DNA from: Bacillota bacterium
Lineage (GTDB): Bacteria; Bacillota; Clostridia; Oscillospirales; Acutalibacteraceae
DNA: 18,757 bases
Assembly (NCBI GenBank): GCA_009786275.1
Contig: WQTL01000506.1
Coordinates: forward strand, 1 to 18,757
Direction: 5' to 3'
The notes under the pieces were generated by a model. The model was not told the DNA's origin and searched no databases. It was given only the letters and a program-made list of their open reading frames with translations. Each line of letters starts with the position of its first letter. The stretch's first letter is position 1. The position numbers and the translations under genes are program-made. Positions 1-8,800 of the stretch are shown here, piece after piece.

Positions 1-2
1 TC

Positions 3-662
3 CGGGGGACCATGTGCCACTTTTACGGCGGGTTTTTGCGCCGCGACCCGGACGACGCCGAGGCGAGGCAGGCCATCGAGCGCATCGTCAGCGAGCTGCC
101 CGATTTGTACGACACCAGGCAATACGTGGGCCCCATGCACCTGCACCGCACGGACGAGGAGATGAAGACAGTCTGCCAGGAGTCGATCACGGACCTGCTG
201 GGGGTGTTCGACGGCATGGTGACGCACCTGACCAACCGCATCGACGACGAGCGGGAGGACATTGCCGTCCGGCGCGCCATGATAGCCGTGCTGGACGCGG
301 TATATCCCGACGGCGACTACGGCGCGAACTGGGGCTACGTCATCATGCTTTGGAAGTTCGTCGCGGCCAGGCACGCCTGGGAGTTCGAGGAGTACGGCGA
401 GGCCTTCGACACCCTGCGCCATGCGGTTGACCTCGCCCTGGCGTATGACGCCTTGCCGCAGGTGAGCGTGCACACCTCGCCCATGCTGCGCGGCTTCGTG
501 TTCGACAAGGGCGCGCAGCCCGGGCCGGGGGAGTCTTTCGCGCACGCCATGCGCAGGTTTTTGTGCGAGGAGCAGGGCACCTATCCCGCGAATCCGCCTT
601 GGCTGCCGGAGGAGTTTAAGGCGGATCCCAGGTTTGGGGAGCTGCTGGGGATGGTTATGTAG
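3..662 (+). CDS. Probable HTH-type transcriptional regulator, C-terminal part (5' end outside window)
   Basis: The reading frame is open to the left edge. The first ATG in the window (12) has no ribosome binding site visible in the few bases present, so I treat this as the 3' part of a longer gene. The visible ~216 residues are helical and acidic. The stretch around residues 95-150 (PDGDYGANWGYV, then a helix pair ending AFDTLRHAVDLALAYDALP) and the HTSPMLRG motif near 160 resemble the C-terminal TPR-like sensor region of XRE-type regulators common in Clostridia; this is from memory of the family. No DNA-binding domain is in view, so function is an inference. The TAG stop (660-662) lies inside the GTAG head of the adjacent REP-like repeat, so the repeat supplies the stop codon. 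Confidence 0.5.
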   Translation, partial: RGTMCHFYGGFLRRDPDDAEARQAIERIVSELPDLYDTRQYVGPMHLHRTDEEMKTVCQESITDLLGVFDGMVTHLTNRIDDEREDIAVRRAMIAVLDAVYPDGDYGANWGYVIMLWKFVAARHAWEFEEYGEAFDTLRHAVDLALAYDALPQVSVHTSPMLRGFVFDKGAQPGPGESFAHAMRRFLCEEQGTYPANPPWLPEEFKADPRFGELLGMVM

Positions 663-780
663 AGACGCACGGCAGTGCGTCTCCCAAATAAAAATCACAG
701 TGCGTCTCCGGCGAAAAACATTTTTTTCTGCGAAAACATTTTATCTTCTATATTGGAGACGCACTGCCGTGCGTCTCTAC
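659..780. repeat. REPIN-like palindrome doublet, copy A
   Basis: Two 26-nt palindromes in inverted orientation (659-684 and 755-780). Each has 9-bp arms GAGACGCAC and GTGCGTCTC around a GGCA/TGCC loop, an outer GTAG head and an inner GGAG head. The AT-rich core contains an extra half palindrome (CAGTGCGTCTCC, 698-709). The outer symmetry extends by AT on both sides. It fills the gap between the convergent genes ending at 662 and 794. Confidence 0.9.
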
Positions 781-793
781 ATGATTTGTGGCT

Positions 794-2050
794 TTACGCC
801 GCCTTCACCTTTTTGCACCTTGCGATTTCCGCGTTGTCCTTTTTGCGGTCCCGCAGGCCGGGCACGGGGTTGGGGCCGGTGGTCTCGTCGCGGTAGTCCT
901 CGCCCCGCATGGCAATACGGCGCTCGATCACCGCGTGGGATTCGACAGAGGAAAGGTCGTGGTTTACCTTGTCCTGGTAGGCGAAAAAGCCGTGGTCGGG
1001 CGCGAGCTCGTGGACGTCCTTCAGGGTCTCCTTGCAGGAGGCCAGCTCGATCTGGCTGCCCAGCACCTGGCGCACGTAATCCCGGGTGTCGCGGAAGCGC
1101 AGGAGCTTGGGGAACTCCGGGGTGACGAGCTGCTCCCACTGCTTGTTTTCGCGGCGCTGGAGCAGCTCGGCGGCCTTGTGCAGGTGGGCCAGCTCCTGGT
1201 GCAGGTGCAGCTCCCAGAGGGCCTTCACGTTGGGGTCGGTCTCGTCCATATAGAAGGAGTAGTACAGGTAGCATTCCATATATTCGTGGAGCAGGAGGCT
1301 TTCCAGCCAGGTGCAGTTGGGGTCCAGCAGGGAGCCGTACTGGGTGACGTGCTCCTCCTCCACCATGGCGATTTCCAGGTAGAGCTTGCGGCCCTCGTCG
1401 GTGTAGTACCCGTTGCCGATGTTGTTGTAGAAGTTCATGGTCTGCTGCTCGCCCGCGGTGATGATCAGCGTGTTGAGCTTCGTGCGGATGTCCGCCGTTT
1501 TGGCGTCGATGTGGTAGAACACGGTGTCGTGCGGATGGCGGTGCTCGGCGATGGTGGGCCGGCCCGGGGTGATCTCCACATAGCTGCGGATGAGTTGGTG
1601 CGCGGGGATGCCGGCGTCCATATCCAGCATATTGGCGTAGCGGTAGAGGTGGTCGAAGTCCTCCAGCAGGGCGAAGTCCAGGGCCTGCTTCACGTAGGGG
1701 TCGGGCTCGTTGAGCGCCAGCCAGGCGGTGAGGTCCACGGCCACGTGCTCGAAGCCGATGGTGGTCTCCAGGGGGGTCTCGTCCAGGGGCTTGAGCCAGT
1801 TGACGTGCTTCTGCTGCAGCTGCTCCGCCCGGCGTATCATCGCCAGCTCGCGCCGCAGCTCGTTATCGGCGCAGTGCCGGTGGAACTGGTGCCCGAACAG
1901 CGCCGCCTCGGTCTCGATGCCGTTCATCAGGATAATCCTGATTTTGGTGTAGGGGTCGGCGCTGTGCTTGTCATAGGGCTTGGGGTAGGCGGTGTTCCAG
2001 TCCATGATGGTATCGAACAGGGGCATGGGCGTTTGGTCGAATGGGTTCAA
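794..2050 (-). CDS. Double ferritin-like (diiron-type four-helix bundle) protein
   Basis: A 418-residue cytosolic protein without signal peptide. I start it at a TTG (2050-2048) because a strong AAGGAGG lies 8 bases upstream. The in-frame ATG at 2092 has no such site, and a longer reading would run into a repeat element. Two ferritin-like halves are suggested by Glu/His-rich helices: residues ~38-140 (GIETEA near 44, EH at 101-102, EDFDH at 130-134) and ~195-295 (GEQQ near 200, EEEH at 231-234, HEYME near 255, HQELAH near 284). These fit carboxylate/histidine metal sites as in ferritin-like and manganese-catalase-like proteins, so metal-dependent redox or peroxide chemistry is possible but inferred. 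The C-terminus (~380-418) is charged and probably disordered. I do not recognise a named family member. The gene stands alone, and the next gene (2455) is separated from it by a terminator. Confidence 0.75.
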   Translation of the reverse strand: MNPFDQTPMPLFDTIMDWNTAYPKPYDKHSADPYTKIRIILMNGIETEAALFGHQFHRHCADNELRRELAMIRRAEQLQQKHVNWLKPLDETPLETTIGFEHVAVDLTAWLALNEPDPYVKQALDFALLEDFDHLYRYANMLDMDAGIPAHQLIRSYVEITPGRPTIAEHRHPHDTVFYHIDAKTADIRTKLNTLIITAGEQQTMNFYNNIGNGYYTDEGRKLYLEIAMVEEEHVTQYGSLLDPNCTWLESLLLHEYMECYLYYSFYMDETDPNVKALWELHLHQELAHLHKAAELLQRRENKQWEQLVTPEFPKLLRFRDTRDYVRQVLGSQIELASCKETLKDVHELAPDHGFFAYQDKVNHDLSSVESHAVIERRIAMRGEDYRDETTGPNPVPGLRDRKKDNAEIARCKKVKAA

Positions 2051-2142
2051 AGATGGTTCCTCCTTGCGATTATTTTTATTAGGTTGCCCCATGGCCGAAT
2101 GATTTAGACTGTTCGCGATAAAATTTCGCGGCAATGCGTTCA
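2051..2142. other. Leader region upstream of the ferritin-like gene
   Basis: Together with the following repeat and terminator this makes a 404-bp stretch without a gene (2051-2454). It contains the AAGGAGG site for the TTG start at 2050. I see no convincing -35/-10 pair on the minus strand, so the promoter lies in weak sequence here or inside the repeat element just upstream. Confidence 0.4.
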
Positions 2143-2369
2143 GCCGCTCCGCGGAGCCTTCCTCACCCCGCCCGAGGCGGGGAGCTCCCTCCACGGGAGG
2201 GAGCCTTGGGGATTAGGTAATAACGGGACATGCAATTACAAGGTAATGGAAGTAAATGTCGTCTGACTTAATCCCCCAGGCTCCTCCGCGTGGGAGGAGC
2301 TGTCACGCTCGGCGTGACTTTTGCGAGCCTTAGCTGCGCAAAAGTAGAGGAAGGCATCGCGGAGCGACA
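2143..2369. mobile_element. MITE-like element, copy I, with hairpin-containing terminal inverted repeats
   Basis: Outer ends are inverted copies (left GCTCCGCGGAGCCTTCCTC; right, read inward, GCTCCGCGATGCCTTCCTC). Inside are hairpins 2166-2182 (CCCCGCC/GGCGGGG) and 2185-2203 (CTCCCTCC/GGAGGGAG), then CCTTGGGGATTA. The right arm mirrors this with TTAATCCCCCAGG and hairpins 2281-2299 and 2302-2318, plus an extra stem (2319-2325 with 2337-2343). The core of about 50 bp is AT-rich and has no ORF. No target-site duplication is evident. It is related to the element at 11634-11830. Confidence 0.75.
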
Positions 2370-2396
2370 GGTGGTTTTGCAATGTTCTTAGTTGTG

Positions 2397-2431
2397 GAAT
2401 AAAAACAGCGGCTCCCCGCAGGAAACCGCTG
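2397..2431 (-). terminator. Intrinsic terminator of the secreted metallophosphoesterase gene
   Basis: On the minus strand, about 24 bases past the stop of the 2455-4656 gene, an 11-bp stem with some G-U pairs (CAGCGG at the base, paired with CCGCTG) closes a TGCG loop and is followed directly by TTTTTATT. This is a typical Rho-independent terminator. Confidence 0.85.
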
Positions 2432-2454
2432 CAAATTTTTAGCTTGGAATCACT

Positions 2455-4656
2455 TCACCAGCCCGCGTTCACCAGCCATACCCGTACGATCCCCAGCAGG
2501 CCGCGCAGCCAGTCCCATATCCGCCCGAAGAAGCCCAGCACCTTGTCCCACACGGTGGTGAAGCTGACGGGCTCCGCCCACCAATCCCATGTGCTGTCGC
2601 CAGCGGTGAAATGATAGGTTTTCCCGGGCTTGAGGCCCGTCAGGCGGGCCGTGTGTTTCAGCGCGGGCAGCGCGCGGCCCATCAGCTTCGCGTAGCCGAT
2701 GTCCAGGGGCCCGGCCATGACTTCCTCCGCCGCGCTGGTGATGGCGATCTGCACCTCCGGCGCGGGGTTGCCGTTTTTGTCGGTGACGATCAGCGCGGGC
2801 GTGTTGACGCCGGCCTTGGTGTACCAGGTGATCTCGGCGCCGGACCAGCCTGCGTCCACGGTGATATCCTGCGGCAGGCGGTAGGTGAGCGGGCCCGTGG
2901 GCACCTCGACGGGGCCGTCGTAGACGAGCAGGCCGTCGGGGCTGCTGGTGGGCGACTGCCCGGTCATCACGCCGCCCGCGAAGCGATAGAGGGAATCGGA
3001 CAGGGCGGCGCGCACATTGGGCCCGGCCGCCAGGGCCAGCAGGGGCATGAAGAGTACCGGGCAATCCAGGGCGGAGGCGAGCTTTTGCAGGGCGCAGATC
3101 GCGGCGGGGTTGTCCAGCAGCAGGGGGAGCACCTCCCCGCCCAGGGCGGCGAGAAGCTTCGGCACGGCGAAGTTCAGCAGCTGGTCGACGAACTCGCCGT
3201 TTTGGAAGCGCCGCAGGGCGTCCCGCACGAAGGCGTCGGTTGCCGCGCCGCCGCGCTTGCCGAAGAGATAAATGAGCGCGCTGTTGCCCAGGTCCTCGAA
3301 GGTGCCGGGCTTGGCGGGGCCGCCGAAGCCGAATTCATCGATAAAGCGCGTGCAGGGCAGCTTCGAGACCGGCAGGGCGAGGATCTCCGCCGCCAGGCCG
3401 TTGAGGATGTCCAGCAGGCGCTCCGGCTGGCCGAACAGCCGCCGGTCGAGATAGCTCAACAGAGAGTTGAGCGGGGCGATGTCCACGCCGCTGCCCTTGG
3501 CCATGTCCGCGAAGCTGAGCCCCTCCAGGGTGGGGCCCAGCGCGAATTTCACCGCGCAGCTGACCCAGCCGGCCAGGCCGCTGCCGTCCGGCGCGCCGAA
3601 GCCGCGCCCGTACAGGGTGTCGTAGAAGGGGTTATCCGGATGGGGGGAGGGGTTGACCAGCGGCAGAAAGACGGAGCGCACATCGGCCTCGATTTTGCCG
3701 TCGAGTTCGCTGAAATTCACGATGCGGTAGCCGCCGGGGAAGAAGGCGGTGGCGGCGGTCATGATGTCATAGAGGGGCTCGCCCGCGTCGGAGACCCGCT
3801 GGGCGATTTCGTTGAAGTGCAGGTGCCCCGAGAAGTAGTAGTGCATCCCGGCTTCGGCGAAGGCCTCCGCGGCCCCGCAGGCGTCGCCGAAGCCGAAGTT
3901 GTCGCCCATGAAGGTATCCATATTGCCGAACATCTCGCCCAGGGGGTGGTGCCCCATGCCGACGACGATCTTGCCGTCGGCCTCGGCCTTTGCGCATTGA
4001 TCGAGGACCCACTCGCGCAGCTCGGCCTGGGTGTACCGCTCGCCGGTGCCGATGCGCCTGCGGTTGGTGTCCGCGGCGATCAGACGGTATTTGCCGCCCA
4101 GGTCGGCGGTGTAGGACAGCCCGAAGCGCTCGATGGCCAGCTCGTAGCCCAGGCGGGAATAGACCGCCGGGTAGTCGTCATGCTTGAGATATTCTGCTTT
4201 CACCAGCGCCCCGGTGGAAAAATCGCGGGCGTCTCCGTTGCTCAGGTCGTGGTTGCCCGGGATGACCAGGACCTCCACGCCGGTGGCGTCCTCAAACTCC
4301 TCGAGCAGCCGCGCCGCGAGCTCGTGGCCCGCAAGCTCGCCCCATTCGCTGGTGTCGCCGGGTACGAGGAGGTATTGCAGGTTTTCGGCGTTGACACGCG
4401 CGGAAAGGTCGGCCAAAGCGGCCTCGAAGCGCTTCTGCGTGGACTCCAGGGCCCTGCCGTTGGCGGCCTGGGCCTCGATGTAGGCCTCACAGAAGCCGCC
4501 GGTCATATCGTCCGGGTAGATGTGCGGGTCCGAAAGGACCGCGATGTTCAAGGCCGCGGGGGTTGCCGCCGCAGCCGGGACGGGGAGCGCCCCCAGGAGC
4601 AAAATGGATGTCAGCAGCAGCGCGAGATAAGCGCGCAGTGTGTTTTTCGTTTTCAT
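2455..4656 (-). CDS. Secreted calcineurin-like metallophosphoesterase with C-terminal FN3-like domain
   Basis: A 733-residue exported protein. The start at 4656 is chosen because AGGAGG lies 8 bases upstream and the product then begins with a signal peptide (MKTKN, hydrophobic stretch to ~29, Ala-rich cleavage region 29-33). The phosphoesterase domain spans ~36-310 with the full two-metal motif set: D43-x-H45, G100-D101, G134-N-H-D137, H236-H237 and G277-H-L-H280. Residues ~310-570 are a helical region I do not recognise. Residues ~580-700 look like an Ig/FN3 sandwich as in purple-acid-phosphatase-type proteins. The tail (~700-733) is a Trp-rich amphipathic helix that may bind membrane or wall. 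It probably hydrolyses phosphomonoesters or diesters outside the cell; the substrate is unknown. It is monocistronic, with its own promoter (4688-4716) and terminator. Confidence 0.9.
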   Translation of the reverse strand: MKTKNTLRAYLALLLTSILLLGALPVPAAAATPAALNIAVLSDPHIYPDDMTGGFCEAYIEAQAANGRALESTQKRFEAALADLSARVNAENLQYLLVPGDTSEWGELAGHELAARLLEEFEDATGVEVLVIPGNHDLSNGDARDFSTGALVKAEYLKHDDYPAVYSRLGYELAIERFGLSYTADLGGKYRLIAADTNRRRIGTGERYTQAELREWVLDQCAKAEADGKIVVGMGHHPLGEMFGNMDTFMGDNFGFGDACGAAEAFAEAGMHYYFSGHLHFNEIAQRVSDAGEPLYDIMTAATAFFPGGYRIVNFSELDGKIEADVRSVFLPLVNPSPHPDNPFYDTLYGRGFGAPDGSGLAGWVSCAVKFALGPTLEGLSFADMAKGSGVDIAPLNSLLSYLDRRLFGQPERLLDILNGLAAEILALPVSKLPCTRFIDEFGFGGPAKPGTFEDLGNSALIYLFGKRGGAATDAFVRDALRRFQNGEFVDQLLNFAVPKLLAALGGEVLPLLLDNPAAICALQKLASALDCPVLFMPLLALAAGPNVRAALSDSLYRFAGGVMTGQSPTSSPDGLLVYDGPVEVPTGPLTYRLPQDITVDAGWSGAEITWYTKAGVNTPALIVTDKNGNPAPEVQIAITSAAEEVMAGPLDIGYAKLMGRALPALKHTARLTGLKPGKTYHFTAGDSTWDWWAEPVSFTTVWDKVLGFFGRIWDWLRGLLGIVRVWLVNAGW

Positions 4657-4687
4657 AACTTCAGCCTCCTCTGCAATCAACAGGACA

Positions 4688-4716
4688 AGTATAGCACAGG
4701 CTTGCCCGTTGCGCAA
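4688..4716 (-). promoter_or_regulatory. Sigma-A-type promoter of the secreted metallophosphoesterase
   Basis: On the minus strand TTGCGC (4716-4711) and TATACT (4693-4688) are separated by 17 bp. The predicted start of transcription leaves a leader of about 25 nt before the ATG at 4656, with the AGGAGG site inside it. Confidence 0.7.
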
Positions 4717-4720
4717 GCCT
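4698..4720. promoter_or_regulatory. Inverted repeat over the -35 region, possible operator
   Basis: AGGCTTGC (4698-4705) and GCAAGCCT (4713-4720) form a perfect 8-bp dyad with a 7-bp spacer, covering the -35 box and half of the spacer of the metallophosphoesterase promoter. The position suits a repressor site. No regulator is identified. Confidence 0.4.
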
Positions 4721-4772
4721 TGTGATTTTTCTTTTTATATTTCTATTGCAGAATTATAAACGCAAACCATTG

Positions 4773-4781
4773 TGCTATATT
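4773..4781 (+). promoter_or_regulatory. Candidate extended -10 promoter of the lipoprotein gene
   Basis: TG-C-TATATT forms an extended -10 about 38 bases upstream of the ATG at 4819. No good -35 is present at the expected distance, so the call depends on the TGn extension. Confidence 0.35.
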
Positions 4782-4818
4782 TATGTTTAGCCAAATAGAA
4801 TTCAAGGGAGGAACATCA

Positions 4819-5739
4819 ATGAAACGCATACTGACTTTGACCGCCGCCCTGTTTGTGATATTCGCCCTGCTGCTGCCCCTGGCGGCCTGCGGCGGGAAGG
4901 GCGACAAAGAGGCCGTCACCACAGCCGCCGAAGAGGAGCCCACCGAGCCCGTCGGCATTGACTTGGAGGATACGACGACGGCGCCCCTGGAAGAGCAATC
5001 CGGCGAGGCCGAAACCACCGCCGGCGTTGAGGGCAGCTCCGAAGCCGAAGCGCTGCCCGGCACGCCCGCGGAAGTCCTGGCGGCCTACACCGAGGTGATG
5101 AACAAGGCCAAGAAGGACGCCAAGCGGTTCCGCAAGCTGGAATACCAGTTCCTTGACAAAAATCAGATGAAGTTCGAGCTGGACGTCATCAACACCCCGG
5201 GCTTTTTGGATTGGCTCAACGACAACCTGATGACCACGAAGGAGAAGGCCCTGACGGAGGACAAGTATACCCAGGGCGTCACCGATATGACGGAGGACCT
5301 GCCGGTGATGCACACCCCCCTGGGCTGCATGGTGAAGGACCCCGGCGTGTTCACCAAGGCGACGGCCAGGCAGCTGCCGGGCGGCAACATAGAGCTCACC
5401 CTGGTGATGAAGCCGGAGGACAACCCCGAGCCCGCACAGCACGGCGCCACCACCGCCCCCAGCCGCACGGGCCAGATGTTCAACCCCTTGAGCAAGGCGG
5501 GCGTGGACGACCTGATCTACAAGGCGCGGTTCCTGATCACCACGAAGCTGGAGTTCAGCTTGCGGTATTACGACTGCAAATCGGTGCTGGTCTATAACCC
5601 CGAGACCATGCAGGTCGTCTCGCTGCGGCAGGATTACTACGTGAAGATCAACGTGGCCAACGGCAAGGTGCTCTTCATCAACGCGAAGGGCAGCGGTGTG
5701 CTGGAGGCGGCCACCGTGTGCGACCAGTTCAAGTACTAG
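4819..5739 (+). CDS. Lipoprotein of unknown function
   Basis: A 306-residue protein. The ATG at 4819 has AGGGAGG 7 bases upstream and opens a type II signal peptide: MKRIL, hydrophobic core 5-20, lipobox LAAC with C24 as the lipidated cysteine. An earlier in-frame ATG (4783) coincides with the probable transcription start and is rejected. Residues ~28-85 form a Thr/Glu/Ala-rich low-complexity spacer. The folded part (~87-306) has a helix (PAEVLAAYTEVMNKAKKDAK) and a beta-rich remainder including FLDKNQMKFELDVINTPGF and repeated Tyr/Val strands near the end. I recognise no named domain. The layout resembles the lipid-anchored substrate-sensing or structural lipoproteins of Clostridia. It is divergent from the metallophosphoesterase and convergent with the GRE gene, so no operon partner is visible. 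Confidence 0.8.
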   Translation: MKRILTLTAALFVIFALLLPLAACGGKGDKEAVTTAAEEEPTEPVGIDLEDTTTAPLEEQSGEAETTAGVEGSSEAEALPGTPAEVLAAYTEVMNKAKKDAKRFRKLEYQFLDKNQMKFELDVINTPGFLDWLNDNLMTTKEKALTEDKYTQGVTDMTEDLPVMHTPLGCMVKDPGVFTKATARQLPGGNIELTLVMKPEDNPEPAQHGATTAPSRTGQMFNPLSKAGVDDLIYKARFLITTKLEFSLRYYDCKSVLVYNPETMQVVSLRQDYYVKINVANGKVLFINAKGSGVLEAATVCDQFKY

Positions 5740-5746
5740 AAATAGT

Positions 5747-5826
5747 GTAGAGACGCACGGCAGTGCGTCTCCGATGTGAACTTAATGATTGTTTTTGGTT
5801 GGAGACGCACTGCCGTGCGTCTCTAC
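5747..5826. repeat. REPIN-like palindrome doublet, copy B (minimal form)
   Basis: Palindromes at 5747-5772 and 5801-5826 in opposite orientation, with GTAG outer heads, GGAG inner heads and only 28 bp between them. It begins 8 bp after the lipoprotein stop and ends 4 bp before the stop of the convergent GRE gene. The core shares TTTTTGGTT with copy C next to the right palindrome. This is the shortest intact copy and probably shows the basic unit. Confidence 0.9.
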
Positions 5827-5830
5827 TTTT

Positions 5831-8800
5831 CTACGCGTAGCACACCCTGTTGATGATAATCTTCTTCAGGTCGTCCGAAAGCTCGTTGAAGTAGGCGCAG
5901 TAGCCCGCCACGCGCACCATCAGGTACTTGTACTTCTCCGGGTGGTCGTAGGCGTCCTGGAGCATGCCGCGGTTGACGACGTTCGGCTGGAACTGCATGC
6001 CGCCCTGCGTGAGGAAGGTGCGGAAGATCGAACCCAGGTTGCGCACGCCCTCCTGCCCGGGGAAGAGCGCGGCGTCGATGGTGAAGGTGACGGTGGAGCC
6101 GTTGACGGCGTAATCCCGGAAATTCACCTGCGAAACCGCGTTGAGCGAGGAGAACAGGTCGGCCTTGTCCATGGCGTAGGCCGGGGCGATGCTGTTGGCC
6201 AGGGGCGTGCCCTTCAGGCGGCCGCTGGGCAGCGCCTGGGTCTTCAGGCCGTAGCGGTCGTTGGTGTTCAGCGCGTAGTAGCCCGCGGTGTAGCTGCCGT
6301 TCCGGGCGGCGTAGGGGCACTGCTCCAGGGCCTCGTTGAAGAATTTCATCACCAGCGTGACCCATTTCGCGGGCTCGGGGGAGACGTCGTCCCCGAACTT
6401 CGGCACGGCCAGGAGGTCGGCCCGGACGGCCGCGAAGGCCTCGCCCTCGAAGTTGGCCTCAATGGCGTCGATGATTTCAAGCAAAGTATATTTGCCCCGC
6501 TTGAACACAAGCTCGTCGATGGCGGACAGGGAATCCGCCACGTCGGTGACGCCCACGGCCTGGATGCCCGCCGTGTTGTAGCGCGTGCCGCCCTCGTAGG
6601 CGTCCTTGCCGCTTTCCACGCAGCCCCGGTAGAGCGACGAGGCCAAGGGGGTGGTGAAGTATTTTTGCAGCATGCGCTCGATGGCCTGCTGGTCGGCGAG
6701 GATGGACTTCGCCAGGGCGTTCAGCCGCGTTTGGAAGCGCGCGAGCAGCTCGTCCATGTCCTTGGGGGGGTCGTAGTCGTAGAGGCCCCGCGCCGTGTGG
6801 GCTTGGCGCAGGTTGGCTTCCCACCAATCGGCCGCCGGCTTGGGCAGCCAGCCCTTCTTGCCGAGGAGCTCCGCGCCCTTGGTGAGCAGCTTTTCCACCT
6901 GGATGTCCTTGTCGAAGCGCCACAGGTCGTGGCTCTGCCCCTTCAGGGCCTGGAGGAAGGGCATCGTGACGTTCATGTTGGCGCTGTCGGTGTTGCCGAA
7001 GTGGTCGTCGCAGGCGATGGGCTCCACACAGCCGATGATGGCGTAGTCACGGGCGTTCTCCAAGCCGGTGTCGGGGTAGTGGCGCAGCAGGGTATCGATG
7101 TAGACGTTGTCGCTGAAGAGCTCCGGCATGGGGCAGCCGCCGATGTAGATCTCCGCCAGGCGGTCGAGGTAGCGCTGCGGGCTGCCTTCATGGATGCGGG
7201 CGCACATGTTCACCGCCAGGGGCTGCAGCTCGCAGGCGTCGATGAGCATGTAGGTCACGTCGTTGGTGGCGTCGCTGCCGTCACGGCCCTGCCCGCCGAA
7301 GGTCAGTGCCTGGTCGGAGGAGAGGGTCTCGAACAGCTTGCTGATGCCCATAGGGCCGTCGCCGTCGTTGATGAAGATGACTTCGTCCATCTTCAGGATG
7401 AACAGGCAGAGCAGCTCTTTCGCCTCGTCATAGGTGATGCGGCCGGCCTCCAAATCCCGCTTGAAATAGGGATAGAGATATTGGTCCATGCGGCCGAAGG
7501 AGACGGCGTTCTCGTAGGCCTCGATGCACAGGGCGATCTGGAGGAAGGTCATGCTCTGCAGGGCCTCGTGGAACGTGCGCGCGGGGTACTTGGGCACCCG
7601 CTTGCACACGGCGGACATCTTCTCCAGCTCCGCGCGGCGGCCGGGATCGGCCTCCCGCTCGGCGAGGTCCGCCAGGTGCGCGGCGTAGCGGCCCGCCCAG
7701 TCCTCCAGGGCCTGGAGGCAGATCAGCGCGCCCAGGTAGAAATCCCGGTTGTTCTCCGGGTGCTCTTTGGCGGCCCGCTTGATCTCGTGCTTGAGGCCCA
7801 TGGTGCCCAGCTTCAGGATGCGGTCGAAATTCACCACGAAGTGCGCGATGGCGGCGAAGTTGTTGTTGAAGCCCGTGGAGGTCTCCGCGATGCGGGAAAA
7901 GTTGAGCAGCAGGTCCTCCTTGCGCTCGTGCCCCCGGTAGACGGTGCTCTTCATCAGCCAGTAGGGGAAGATGCGCGTGTAAAAATGCGCGCGTTCCTGC
8001 CAGGTGGATTGGAAGGGCACGGGGGTCTGCTTGTGCGCCTGGTAGAGGAAGGCGGCGTAGAGCGAGCCGTACTGCTCCTCCCAGACCTGCCCCGCCACGC
8101 GCTTGCCGGTGAAGTTGCCCACCAGCAGCTCGCCCGGATAGACGATGGTCTTCTTGCGCTCCAGCACGTAGCGCAGCCGCCTGGCCCGGTGGATGTGCAC
8201 GGGCGCGTCGAAGCCGTTTTGCCGATAGTACTCGGTTTTGAGCCTGGATACCTCGAAGCACACGGCGCGGCCGCTTTCGCGGATATCGTTTTGGATGCGC
8301 AGCACGCGGTCCGTGAATTTGGCCGCGGGCGGCGCGTCCTTCAGCTCGTCGTTGCAGGCGCGCAGGCCGCATTTGCCGTAGAGCTCCACGGCCCGCTTCA
8401 GCGCCGCCAGGCTCTGCTCCGGGGTGATGCCCAGCCTGGGGACGTCGAGGCCGAGGCGTTCGGCCTTCTCCTCGTACATGTTGTGGAATTTCATCAGCTC
8501 GATGGTGTCGAATCCAAGGGACTTCACATAGGCCGCCAGAGCCCGGATGGCCTCTTCGCCGTCATTGAGGCCGGGCACAACCAGCGTGCGGATTTTCACC
8601 TGCGCGCCTGCGCTCACAAGCTGCTCCAGGTTGCTCTTGATCAGCGCGTTGTCCCGGCCGGTGAGCTCCTGATGCAGCACGGCGTCCTCAGCCTTGAGGT
8701 CGGCGATGAACAGATCGACATAGGGCATGGCCGCCTCGATAGTCTCCCAGGGGGCGCAGAGGGAGGTCTCGGCGGCGATGCGGATGTCCCGCTCCTTCAG

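Noticed and set aside
788..2107. Plus-strand ORF opposite the ferritin-like gene
   Set aside because: Low-complexity Val/Gly/His product and no ribosome binding site; the minus strand shows coherent helices with Glu/His motifs and an AAGGAGG start.
2051..2194. 48-residue N-terminal extension of the ferritin-like protein
   Set aside because: Its distal part is translated MITE-like element and it contains the ribosome binding site of the real TTG start.
2611..4725. Plus-strand ORF (about 700 codons) opposite the secreted metallophosphoesterase
   Set aside because: Same mirror-frame artefact. No domain, no start context, and it runs across the opposing gene's signal peptide and promoter.
5747..5826. 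REP-like palindromes as classical Rho-independent terminators
   Set aside because: The hairpins are strong but lack a U-tract on either strand (only TTTT follows copy B on the plus strand), so I annotate them as repeats and leave termination as a possibility.
5831..5840. 10-bp palindrome CTACGCGTAG at the end of the GRE gene
   Set aside because: It is explained by the last codons and stop (Tyr-Ala-stop) of the gene; no sign of a separate function.
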